DNA of 57,715 bases from Bacillota bacterium (lineage in GTDB: Bacteria > Bacillota > Clostridia > Acetivibrionales > DSM-1351). This document shows, one piece after another, positions 18,119 through 25,216 of this stretch. Made by a program: the position numbers and the translations under genes. The DNA is taken from positions 1 through 57,715 of the forward strand of contig JAEWOH010000038.1 in NCBI GenBank assembly GCA_023460955.1, given 5' to 3'. How positions within the stretch are numbered: the first letter of the stretch is position 1; every line of letters begins with the position of its first letter. Below the pieces are notes generated by a model. It was not told where the DNA came from. It searched no databases and saw only the letters and a program-made list of their open reading frames with translations.

Positions 18119-18561
18119 AAGAATTTTTATGAAGTTTGTTATGTTTCCAAACAGAAAATTGCTTTGTATACGGTCTTGCCTGCTATTATTTGGGACTATG
18201 GGACTAGCCCGATTGGTAGCTATTGTCTATTTTCATATACATGAATTATTTGGTAATATAATGTTGAACATTAGCATTTCTCCTTTTAGGGGCATGGGGC
18301 CCGCAAGGCTCCATGTTTTTTTGTTGTCTTTAAACGGCTACTCGTGCTACCTCAGCTTTTTTAAGTTATTAACGACTAATATACTTTCTAACAACTTTAA
18401 CCAATCAACCCCATTCTCACAGCCTTGATAAAATTTCACTGTTAGGCTATTATTTATTTGTAATGTTAGACTTATTTGTATTGCAAACTTATTTGTGATG
18501 ACATACAGCCTGCTCCGCCTGCCTGTGGCGCAGTGAATTTATTTACGGAGGTTTAATATAA
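18119..18561 (+). other. Intergenic region between the thermonuclease gene and tsaD
   Basis: This 443-nt stretch holds the terminator at 18293-18322. An open frame (18129-18428) runs straight through that terminator, lacks a ribosome binding site and resembles nothing known, so it is probably not a gene. The last 70 nt contain a GC-richer patch (18505-18535) unlike its AT-rich surroundings, then GGAGG for tsaD. Confidence 0.5.
18293..18322 (+). terminator. Rho-independent terminator
   Basis: CATGGGGCC pairs with GGCTCCATG (one G-U pair) around a CGCAA loop at 18293-18315, followed by T7. Confidence 0.8.
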
Positions 18562-19572
18562 ATGGATACTCTTATACTTGGAATAGAAAGCAGTTGTGAC
18601 GAAACATCTGCAGCAGTTATAAAAAATGGTAGGTATATATTATCGAATGTCATATCTTCTCAGGTTGATCTGCATAAAAAATACGGAGGAGTAGTTCCTG
18701 AAATAGCGTCCAGAAAGCATGTAGAGCTAATAATACCCGTTGTAAATCAGGCTCTTGAGGAAGCTGGCGTTGAGCTGAAGGATGTGAGTGCTGTTGGTGT
18801 TACCTATGGCCCCGGACTTGTTGGGGCGTTGCTGGTTGGACTTACTGCAGCGAAAGCAATTGCTTTTACGGCAGGAAAGCCCCTGGTTGGAGTTCATCAT
18901 ATTGAGGGACATATTGCGGCCAACTATCTGCAATACCCTGAATTGGAACCACCGTTTATATGTCTTGTGGCCTCAGGTGGACACAGTCATATAGTTCTGG
19001 TTGAGAGCTATAACAAGTTTGAGATTCTTGGACAAACAAGAGATGATGCAGCAGGAGAGGCTTTTGATAAGATATCAAGAGCTATCGGCCTTGGTTATCC
19101 CGGAGGTCCGTTAATTGATAAGTATGCCGCGCAGGGAAACAGCAGTGCTTATAAGTTTCCAAGGGTACAGTTTGAAGATGGCTCTCTAGATTTTAGCTTC
19201 AGCGGATTAAAAACTGCTGTATTAAATCATTTGAATAGAATTGAGCAAACCGGCGAACAGATTAACATTCCAGATATTGCAGCAAGCTTCCAGCAGGCAG
19301 TTGTAGATGTTCTTGTAAAGAACACAATTAGGGCTGCTGAAATAAAGGGAGTAAATAGAATAGCCCTTGCGGGAGGGGTAGCCGCTAATTCTCAGCTGAG
19401 AAGAGATATGAAAAGCAAGGCAGGAAAGCAGGGCATAGAGGTATTATATCCTGATTTGATACTATGTACAGATAATGCTGCGATGATAGGGTGTGCAGCG
19501 CATTTTGAATATATTGGCGGAAAATTATCAGGTATGGATCTAAATGCTGTTCCGGGTTTAAGATTAGGATAG
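18562..19572 (+). CDS. tsaD: tRNA t6A threonylcarbamoyltransferase TsaD
   Basis: TsaD is the catalytic ASKHA-fold subunit of t6A synthesis. The 336-residue protein begins LILGIESSCDETSAAV, has the metal-binding HxxxH (GVHHIEGHIAANYL, His residues near 111 and 115), ASGGHSHIV, and the C-terminal LAGGVAANSQLR and CTDNAAMIG nucleotide-site motifs. It is unlinked to tsaE/tsaB (16 kb away), a common split in Clostridia. GGAGG lies before the ATG. It is followed by a DnaA-box cluster. Confidence 0.97.
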   Translation: MDTLILGIESSCDETSAAVIKNGRYILSNVISSQVDLHKKYGGVVPEIASRKHVELIIPVVNQALEEAGVELKDVSAVGVTYGPGLVGALLVGLTAAKAIAFTAGKPLVGVHHIEGHIAANYLQYPELEPPFICLVASGGHSHIVLVESYNKFEILGQTRDDAAGEAFDKISRAIGLGYPGGPLIDKYAAQGNSSAYKFPRVQFEDGSLDFSFSGLKTAVLNHLNRIEQTGEQINIPDIAASFQQAVVDVLVKNTIRAAEIKGVNRIALAGGVAANSQLRRDMKSKAGKQGIEVLYPDLILCTDNAAMIGCAAHFEYIGGKLSGMDLNAVPGLRLG

Positions 19573-19658
19573 CAGTTAACCAAAAAGCATTCGTTATCGC
19601 AGGATATTATGACAATATTCATACTATTAATCAAAGAAATACAAGAAAAAGACAAAAG

Positions 19659-19910
19659 TTATCCACAGTGTGTTAAAAAAACACAAAAAACGTGATTTAC
19701 TGTAATATTAATGGTTTTAAGGTCGTAATATATTTTTGATGCATTATGTAAAAATATCTGAAAGGCAGTTGTATACTGGTTTTGAGCCCTAAGTTGATTA
19801 ATTGTGAATAATTTTCTGTGAATAAAAAAGCATTTCTGTGGAAATTTCCCGAAGTATTACAGCCATAAGTATTTTAAAGTTGTGGATAAATATGTGGATA
19901 CTGTGAATAA
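19659..19910 (+). promoter_or_regulatory. DnaA-box cluster downstream of tsaD
   Basis: Four sites match TTATNCACA exactly on one strand or the other besides the first: TTATCCACA at 19659-19667 (+ strand), and, as TGTGNATAA, at 19803-19811, 19817-19825, 19881-19889 (perfect TGTGGATAA) and 19902-19910. A one-mismatch site (TGTGGATAC) lies at 19893-19901. The last five share one orientation. No gene is present in 19573-20019, and the flanks are AT-rich. The chromosomal origin normally lies at dnaA-dnaN, which is not here, so a DnaA-titration or regulatory cluster is more likely than oriC. Confidence 0.7.
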
Positions 19911-20003
19911 GTTAATAAAAACAAGTTCTATTTTATAGGAAATAGAATAGCTAACTAAGTACATCGTTTATTTTAGTCCAGCCGAAAAAATTACCGTCTC
20001 AAC

Positions 20004-20030
20004 AAAAAAACAAGCCGCATCAGCGGCTTG
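20004..20030 (-). terminator. Terminator overlapping the end of the transglycosylase gene
   Basis: On the minus strand, CAAGCCGC and GCGGCTTG pair around TGAT, followed by T7. The stop codon (20020-20022) falls inside the hairpin loop. Confidence 0.85.
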
Positions 20031-20739
20031 TGAGCATTTTATATTGATTATAGTAATCAGTTACCTTTTGTACATAGTTTTGAGTTTCAGTATAGGGAGG
20101 AACACCGTCATATTTTTCTACCGCATTGGGGCCGGCATTATAAGCGGCAAGAGCCAATGTTATATTCCCGTTAAAGTGAGTAAGCTGGTCTTTTAAATAC
20201 TGTGTGCCTCCATTTATATTCTGAACAATATCAAAAGGATCAGCTACGTTAAGAGCATCTGCTGTTCCGGGCATTAATTGCATAAGTCCCTGGGCTCCCG
20301 CAGAGGAAATTGATCTGGGGTTAAAAGAGGACTCCTGCTTTATCACGGCCCGTATTAAATCCTTATCAACGCCATACCGTTCTGAAGCATTATCAATAGC
20401 AGCATTGATAATATTCATAAGCTCGGTATTATCTCTGGGTATGTAAGCATTGGATTTGGTCAGTGCTGACTCGGCTCTTAATACATTTATAGAGCTATTA
20501 TCGTTTTTATCTGTACGATTTAACAAATCTGACCAGGAGTCGTTATTTATCAGAGAAGCAATATCATTATCTGAAATTGAGTCCCCTAAGCCTGATAAAT
20601 ATGCGTCAGACATATATTTTTCAAAAGGAATGTCACCGGTTTCCGAATTTTTAGTGGTTATCCCCGGATTAATTGCGGCCAGCCTGCTCTCTATTTCAGC
20701 AAGTTTTTGATTGAATATGGAATTTATATCTAAATTCAT
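20020..20739 (-). CDS. Lytic transglycosylase (SLT domain)
   Basis: The C-terminal about 110 residues are a soluble lytic transglycosylase domain: catalytic Glu in AVIKQESSFNP, then SAGAQGLMQLMPGTA and LALAAYNAGPNAV, which cleaves peptidoglycan between MurNAc and GlcNAc. The N-terminal about 125 residues are of low complexity, begin MNLDINSIFNQKLAEIESRL, and show no signal peptide or membrane segment, so export would need another route. The gene is alone on the minus strand, with its own terminator. Confidence 0.88.
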   Translation of the reverse strand: MNLDINSIFNQKLAEIESRLAAINPGITTKNSETGDIPFEKYMSDAYLSGLGDSISDNDIASLINNDSWSDLLNRTDKNDNSSINVLRAESALTKSNAYIPRDNTELMNIINAAIDNASERYGVDKDLIRAVIKQESSFNPRSISSAGAQGLMQLMPGTADALNVADPFDIVQNINGGTQYLKDQLTHFNGNITLALAAYNAGPNAVEKYDGVPPYTETQNYVQKVTDYYNQYKMLTSR

Positions 20740-20814
20740 GCAGCCCCCCCGTTTAATATAATATAAGTATTATATTATAAAAGGAAAGTGAATTACAGCT
20801 TTTTATGTAAATTG

Positions 20815-21135
20815 TTATAGATTACTCTCTATAAGCATTTTTCTTGAAAACTTGGAGCATGCATTCCGGGTATTTCCGTTATACTCCCTGGCAGAGAAAA
20901 GCTTGCACTTCCCCACATTCTGGTCAGGAGAATCCAATTGCACTAGAAAGTACTCACAATGAGTACATTTAAAGACCGGCTGCTGCTCAGCTCCGCCTAC
21001 AGCTCCAGCAGAACTTTTATATCTGAAGCAAATATAATCCGGTGTGACTACTCCGTGATATTTACACAAAATGTCTTTTGTGAGGTGAAGAGAAGTTCCT
21101 TTTACACAATTATTGCAGCATTTTGTACGCTTCAT
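20815..21135 (-). CDS. Small cysteine-rich conserved protein, possible zinc-binding
   Basis: From the ATG at 21133-21135 (AAAGGTGG upstream on the minus strand) the product is 106 residues. The frame extends 29 codons further, but that N-terminus looks like intergenic sequence. About ten cysteines are arranged as CCNNC, single Cys at DILC and YIC, CTHC, and later GKC and NAC, which suggests one or two zinc sites. Similar proteins are widespread in Clostridia with no assigned function. Confidence 0.65.
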   Translation of the reverse strand: MKRTKCCNNCVKGTSLHLTKDILCKYHGVVTPDYICFRYKSSAGAVGGAEQQPVFKCTHCEYFLVQLDSPDQNVGKCKLFSAREYNGNTRNACSKFSRKMLIESNL

Positions 21136-21352
21136 AAATAACCACCTTTTATCCCCAAGTTTGCTTCCATTATAACAAAACCTAATCCAGTAGTAAAAAA
21201 ATGGGAAATACCTGAATAACAAAATGCCCTTGGTTAAATATTAATTCATATACTCAAGCTACAATTGCTCAAACCTTACAATAAATCTTCAAAAACAGAT
21301 AATTCTAGGGTATAATAACAATAAGCAAATTTTGACGATTTTAGGAGAAGAT

Positions 21353-21835
21353 ATGAATAAGCCAACAATCTTAAGAACCAGATACATTCCCTTTGAGACA
21401 GTGGATATATCAACTGATGAGTTATTGTACATTGACGAAGACCTTTTGATTACCAGATGGAAGGCGATTAAACCTCGCGCTGATATTTCCGGTGGAATCT
21501 CATATACATTTCTTAAGGAAGGTATAAAGATAAGCAGATTTTATGATGCCGATAAAAAATTTGCATATTGGTATTGTGACATAATTGATGTGAAATTTGA
21601 CAAAGCTATTAATCAGTTTACTCTTATAGATTTATTGCTGGATGTGAAATTAATGCCGGATGGAACCATGAAGGTACTCGATGCCGATGAACTGGCGATT
21701 GCTTTGGAAGAGGGCTTGATTACCCAGGAACAGGCTTGCCGTTCACTTAAAAAAATGGATAGTATTTTGCAAAGTGTTTATAATCAAACATTTCCTCCGG
21801 CAGTGTGTTTAGAGGAAAAGTACTGGGCAATCTAA
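21353..21835 (+). CDS. DUF402-family protein
   Basis: A 160-residue protein of the DUF402 fold, recognised by the order KPRADISGGISYTFLKEG, FAYWYCDIIDV and LLLDVKLMPDGTMKVLDADEL, followed by the helical EGLITQEQACRSLKKMD tail. Some family members hydrolyse nucleoside phosphates; no function can be assigned here. ATG 21353 is preferred over TTG 21332 because TAGGAGA lies 6 nt upstream of the ATG. Confidence 0.75.
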   Translation: MNKPTILRTRYIPFETVDISTDELLYIDEDLLITRWKAIKPRADISGGISYTFLKEGIKISRFYDADKKFAYWYCDIIDVKFDKAINQFTLIDLLLDVKLMPDGTMKVLDADELAIALEEGLITQEQACRSLKKMDSILQSVYNQTFPPAVCLEEKYWAI

Positions 21836-21907
21836 TTTCAGTTAACTAGCAGGTAAAATCAAATGATAACTAAACGATAGGTAGTTTCAGTTAACTAATC
21901 AGGTATC
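21836..21907 (+). repeat. Pair of direct repeats before the PHP gene
   Basis: TTTCAGTTAACTA occurs at 21836-21848 and 21885-21897, each followed by CAGGTA after one or two bases. The core AGTTAACT is itself palindromic. It may be an operator for the downstream gene. Confidence 0.45.
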
Positions 21908-21938
21908 TGGCAATTATGAATATAATGTGGAGGGAAAC

Positions 21939-22793
21939 TTGAACGACTCAAATAATAAGAAGCTGATTGATTTGCATACTCATAGTATAGCCTCGGATGG
22001 AAGCATGAGCCCATCAGAACTTGTAAGGTATGCCCGACAGAATGGACTGTCAGCAATTGCGTTAACTGATCATGATACTGTTGACGGTGTTCAGGAAGCT
22101 TTGGACGAGGGAGTGCGCTCAGGTATCGAGGTTATACCGGGAATAGAGATAAGTGTTGATTACAAACCTGAAATGCATATCCTTGGCTATTTCCCGGACA
22201 TAAACGGCTATACTGAAATAAGGAAAGAGCTTGATGAAATAAAGCAGGGAAGAGAAGTCAGAAACAAAAAAATCATCAACAGGTTAAACGAGCTGGGATT
22301 ACACATATCCATGGAAGAAGTAAAACAGGCAGCACTTGGAGATATTATGGGGCGTCCTCACATTGCGAGGGTTCTGGTTAACAAGGGCTATGTTAAATCA
22401 AATGATGAAGCTTTCGACAAATATCTTTGCAAGGAAGGCTTGGCTTATTTCAGAAGGTTTGAGCTTAAACCTGCTGCAGGAATCAAAGCAATTCTGAATG
22501 CCGGTGGCCTGCCTGTGTTGGCGCACCCGGTATTTCTGCACAAAACCTACGGTGAGCTGGATAAGCTTCTGGCTGAATTGAAGGGATACGGACTTGCAGG
22601 TATAGAGGCCTATTACAGTGAAAACACTAAAGAAGATACCGGTAACTTTCTGAGACTTGCCATCAAGCATGAATTATTTGTTACCGGAGGAAGTGACTTT
22701 CATGGAAGTTTTAAGCCGCGAATTGAACTGGGAAAAGGAAGAGGTAATCTTGAGGTGCCTTATGAGCTGCTGGATAAGCTTAGAAGGGCTTAA
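21939..22793 (+). CDS. PHP-domain phosphoesterase (TrpH/RNase AM-like)
   Basis: A 284-residue PHP-domain protein with the metal motifs DLHTHSIASDGS, LTDHDTVDG, an IPGIEISV, and GGSDFHG near the C-terminus. Relatives include 3',5'-nucleoside bisphosphate phosphatase and the RNA 5'-nuclease RNase AM (YciV/TrpH). The usual reading begins at GTG 21927, but GGAGGG at 21929-21934 then lies inside the gene; TTG 21939 gives the proper spacing. Confidence 0.82.
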   Translation: MNDSNNKKLIDLHTHSIASDGSMSPSELVRYARQNGLSAIALTDHDTVDGVQEALDEGVRSGIEVIPGIEISVDYKPEMHILGYFPDINGYTEIRKELDEIKQGREVRNKKIINRLNELGLHISMEEVKQAALGDIMGRPHIARVLVNKGYVKSNDEAFDKYLCKEGLAYFRRFELKPAAGIKAILNAGGLPVLAHPVFLHKTYGELDKLLAELKGYGLAGIEAYYSENTKEDTGNFLRLAIKHELFVTGGSDFHGSFKPRIELGKGRGNLEVPYELLDKLRRA

Positions 22794-22805
22794 AACTTCT
22801 GGAAC

Positions 22806-22834
22806 TTGACCTTTAGCCGCTGCGGTGCTATAAT
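22806..22834 (+). promoter_or_regulatory. Near-consensus promoter
   Basis: TTGACC, exactly 17 nt, then TATAAT. Transcription should start near 22841, only about 20 nt before a terminator-like hairpin. Confidence 0.75.
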
Positions 22835-22859
22835 GGTTTCAGTCAGATAAATACTTGAT

Positions 22860-22889
22860 AATAAGCCCTTTCTCGAGAGGGTTATTTTT
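22860..22889 (+). terminator. Terminator-like hairpin just downstream of the promoter
   Basis: AATAA pairs with TTATT and CCCT with AGGG, with one bulged G, and T5 follows. It would end a transcript of about 50 nt from the promoter at 22806, or attenuate transcription into smpB. Three CAGATTAAAG/ATCTGAT-like repeats fill 22891-22975. Confidence 0.55.
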
Positions 22890-23063
22890 GTCTGATGATC
22901 TGATTACCTAAAATTAATCTGATGAAATAGGTTATTCAATTCAGATTAAAGTAATCAATTCAGATTAAAGTAACAAGGTTTGAATTTATTCACGTGTGTT
23001 TTAAACAACAGCTCATTCACAGCATGTTGAATAAGTAAACATACATTTGGATTGGTGGTTTGC

Positions 23064-23528
23064 ATGGCAAAGGAAGCATTTAAAGTAGTTGCTCAAAATA
23101 AAAAAGCTTATCATGAATACTTCATTGAGGAAAAAATTGAAGCAGGAATTGTTTTGTCCGGGACTGAGGTTAAATCTATCAGACAAGGCAAGCTGAACCT
23201 GAAGGAAAGCTACGCTTCAATTTCAAACGGTGAGGTAATACTGAGCGGGATGCATATCAGTCCTTATGAGCAGGGCAACATATTTAACAAGGACCCTTTG
23301 CGTGACAGAAAGCTTTTGCTGCACAGGTCGGAAATTAACCGGCTGATAGGTTTAACGCAGCAGAAGGGCTTAACGCTTGTCCCCACTCAGGCATATCTGA
23401 AGCATGGCATGGTTAAAATAGAGCTTGGGGTAGCCAGAGGTAAGAAACTTTATGACAAGCGGGAAGATATTGCAGCACGCGATGTTAAGCGAGAAATAGA
23501 CCGCAGACTTAAGGAACAGCAAAGGTAA
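23064..23528 (+). CDS. smpB: SsrA-binding protein SmpB
   Basis: SmpB binds tmRNA and brings it to stalled ribosomes. The 154-residue protein has the family motifs KKAYHEYFIEEKIEAGI, LSGTEVKSIRQGK, PLRDRKLLLH and the C-terminal basic tail KLYDKREDIAARDVKREIDR that folds in the empty mRNA channel. ATG 23064 is preferred over TTG 23052. It lies 176 nt upstream of ssrA, the classic smpB-ssrA pair. Confidence 0.97.
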   Translation: MAKEAFKVVAQNKKAYHEYFIEEKIEAGIVLSGTEVKSIRQGKLNLKESYASISNGEVILSGMHISPYEQGNIFNKDPLRDRKLLLHRSEINRLIGLTQQKGLTLVPTQAYLKHGMVKIELGVARGKKLYDKREDIAARDVKREIDRRLKEQQR

Positions 23529-23704
23529 GGATACTTGGGTTCCTGTTAGGGCTCTTGTGCTTGACTTTATGTAAACCATAATCTGTATAGGATTTGCAGA
23601 AATAACGCCTTTGAACTATTAATTTTATGTAAGCTGAAGTTTGACAAATCAATAAAAATATATTAAGCTTATAAACCCATGTACGCTTAGCGTACTTTAT
23701 ACAT

Positions 23705-24395
23705 GGGGGCGTAATGGTTTCGACGGGATTGTTGAGACTTGATAAGCGGGTAGAGGATTCTCGTTGGCCTCTTAAAAAACGAGAAACTAAAATTAAACGC
23801 TAAAAACGATAATTTCGCTTTAGCTGCTGCCTAATTAGGCAGCCCGTCAGTCCCAGGTTGCTGCACCTGGGGTAGCTGGCGTCGACAAGTCAGCCCTTTT
23901 GCATAGGAAGGTTAAATGCTAGCACTGATTTGGCCGTAGCCTTGAGCCATTTCGGAACTTAAAGGCTACCGAAAGCGGCACCCTGCCTGTAGGGGTCCGC
24001 CGTAGGGAAGCGCAGGGTTCAAGTCCCGCAAGGGATACTGAACAATGCACAAATTACAGGCTACACCCGTAGAAGTTCTTGAGGATATGGTTTCGGACAG
24101 GGGTTCGACTCGTTAAAGAATCGCCTTGAAGGGTGACCTTCAAGTGAAAATCCGGCTTTATCGGTGAAACCGCATCGTGTGACGACGGCGGCAATACCGA
24201 GAGGTATGTGGAGGAATCCAACAGCCTTGTATCGACTTATAGACACCAGACAGGTGCACTAGGATGGAAGTTCTATGAAGGAATACTTCAAATAATTGCT
24301 TCCATAATACGCCGGGGGACTCATAAATATATGAGTTCAAGATATAGTCAGTACCATTGGAGACAATGGAAGAATATGTCCCCTCGCCTCCACCA
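23705..24395 (+). ncRNA. ssrA: tmRNA gene, interrupted by a group I intron
   Basis: The 5' end GGGGGCGTAATGG pairs with CGCCTCC before the 3' CCA (24393-24395), giving the alanine acceptor stem. The tag reading frame at 23799-23834 encodes AKNDNFALAAA and a stop. The region up to 24109 is collinear with clostridial tmRNAs (pseudoknots, then TTTCGGACAGGGGTTCGAC). The T-arm, AGGGG-TTCGACT-CCCCT, is split: its 3' half and the acceptor strand resume only at 24379, after 269 nt of intron. Exon lengths are 405 and 17 nt. A 30-nt stem immediately 5' (23677-23708, CCCATGTA/TACATGGG) overlaps the first four bases of the mature RNA. A TTGACA at 23641 may be the -35 box. Confidence 0.95.
24110..24378 (+). 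ncRNA. Group I self-splicing intron in the tmRNA T-loop (probable IA subgroup)
   Basis: The insertion carries every core element of a group I intron. P2 is 24125-24144 (8 bp, GUGA loop). P3 is CCGGC (24152-24156) with GCCGG (24311-24315). A P6-like hairpin with GAGA loop is at 24194-24207. P7 is GACTTATA (24234-24241, one bulged T) with TATAGTC inside the diagnostic AAGATATAGTC (24339-24349). P7.1/P7.2-like hairpins follow at 24244-24256 and 24264-24305. P8 is 24319-24336 and P9 is 24354-24369 (GAGA loop). The last base is G (omega-G). It has no ORF, so no homing endonuclease is encoded. Confidence 0.93.
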
Positions 24396-24423
24396 AATAA
24401 GAACCAAAGTTTTGATACAATGC

Positions 24424-24457
24424 AAAGTCACTGATTTCAGTGGCTTTCGTTGTTTTT
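24424..24457 (+). terminator. Rho-independent terminator of ssrA
   Basis: A 10-bp stem (24424-24433 with 24438-24447, one G-U) with loop ATTT, followed by a T-rich tail. Confidence 0.75.
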
Positions 24458-24485
24458 AGGGGTAAAATCGGAGCTGCTTTTCTTG

Positions 24486-24559
24486 ATATTTTCATTATTC
24501 GAATGAAAATATAAGGTTATAATGCACCAGGGTGTTCAAAAGGGTGCAAGAGGTGTTCA
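24486..24559 (+). repeat. Inverted and direct repeats at the start of the accessory region
   Basis: A perfect 11-bp inverted repeat (ATATTTTCATT/AATGAAAATAT, 24486-24512) is followed by GGTGTTCA at 24531-24538 and again at 24552-24559, two helical turns apart. These are of the type bound by regulators or recombination proteins and lie between ssrA and the first accessory gene. No gene is visible in 24396-24611. Confidence 0.45.
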
Positions 24560-24611
24560 CTTTTTTTAGGGGTGTGCATACCTTTTAGCAGAACCAGTTT
24601 ATACCAAGACT

Positions 24612-25118
24612 TTACTCTGCAACTCCTGCCAATGGCTTCAGACTGAAATAATCCAATGCTTGATTCACAGAGTGGATATCATATATTCTTTTCTTAATGC
24701 AGAATTGAATAACTAAATCCAAGGTTTCGTTATCGGAAAGATAATAACCGGCAGCACCAAGCAGTTCATCGGTATCCTTTTTACTGAGTTCAAGAGCCAA
24801 GGCTAGCGCAATGGCTGTATTTTTGCTGATTTTGTATTCAGGATTAGATCTGATTTTGGAGAAATGCCTGCGGTCGATTCCTGCCTTTTTATATATTTCT
24901 GAATCAGGAACACCTTTCTTATCAATTAATTTGAAAAGAATCTGGCTGAAAGCAGGTTTGCGATTATTATTTATGTACTCTTCCAAATCAACTACCTGAA
25001 TTTCTTCACAGACGCTTTGATCCATAAATTTGGCTGATTTACATAACGCAAAATCTGGAACATTTATGTGTTTTTCAACAAATATCTTTAATTCAAGTAA
25101 TAGCTTTTCATCGAGCAT
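24612..25118 (-). CDS. HTH protein related to the C-terminal module of macro-domain proteins
   Basis: A 168-residue protein. Residues about 60-120 form an XRE-like helix-turn-helix (SEIYKKAGIDRRHFSKIRSNP then SKNTAIALALALEL), followed by the helical tail LLGAAGYYLSDNETLDLVIQFCI. This module commonly forms the C-terminal part of Firmicute macro-domain (ADP-ribose deacetylase) proteins; here the macro domain is absent and a short unrelated N-terminus takes its place. It is divergent from a VWA gene, with a perfect inverted repeat between them. A role as repressor of the pair is inferred. Confidence 0.6.
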   Translation of the reverse strand: MLDEKLLLELKIFVEKHINVPDFALCKSAKFMDQSVCEEIQVVDLEEYINNNRKPAFSQILFKLIDKKGVPDSEIYKKAGIDRRHFSKIRSNPEYKISKNTAIALALALELSKKDTDELLGAAGYYLSDNETLDLVIQFCIKKRIYDIHSVNQALDYFSLKPLAGVAE

Positions 25119-25139
25119 TGCTTATATAACCTCCAAAAT

Positions 25140-25156
25140 GTCGCTTAGAAAGCGAC
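25140..25156 (+). promoter_or_regulatory. Perfect inverted repeat in the HTH/VWA divergent promoter
   Basis: GTCGCTT and AAGCGAC form a perfect 7-bp inverted repeat around AGA, in the 98-nt gap between the two divergent genes. It is a plausible operator for the HTH protein. Confidence 0.55.
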
Positions 25157-25216
25157 CTAAATTATATTCAATTTATTTATTATTATATCATGATAAAAAT
25201 TGAGAGGATGATAAAA

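Noticed and set aside
18129..18428. A 99-codon open frame after the thermonuclease gene
   Set aside because: It runs through a clear terminator hairpin, lacks a ribosome binding site and reads like noise rich in Leu, Phe and Ser.
19573..20019. oriC candidate
   Set aside because: DnaA boxes are clustered, but dnaA, dnaN, recF and gyrase genes are absent and no origin-unwinding repeat array is seen; kept only as a DnaA-box cluster.
23705..24395. Two-piece (permuted) tmRNA or a phage-disrupted ssrA
   Set aside because: The 5' and 3' parts are in standard order and rejoin exactly into a proper T-arm and acceptor stem once a group I intron is removed.
24061..24459. Small ORFs within the ssrA 3' region on both strands
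   Set aside because: They lie inside the intron and tmRNA, whose RNA structure explains the sequence; none has a ribosome binding site or known motif, so there is no homing endonuclease.
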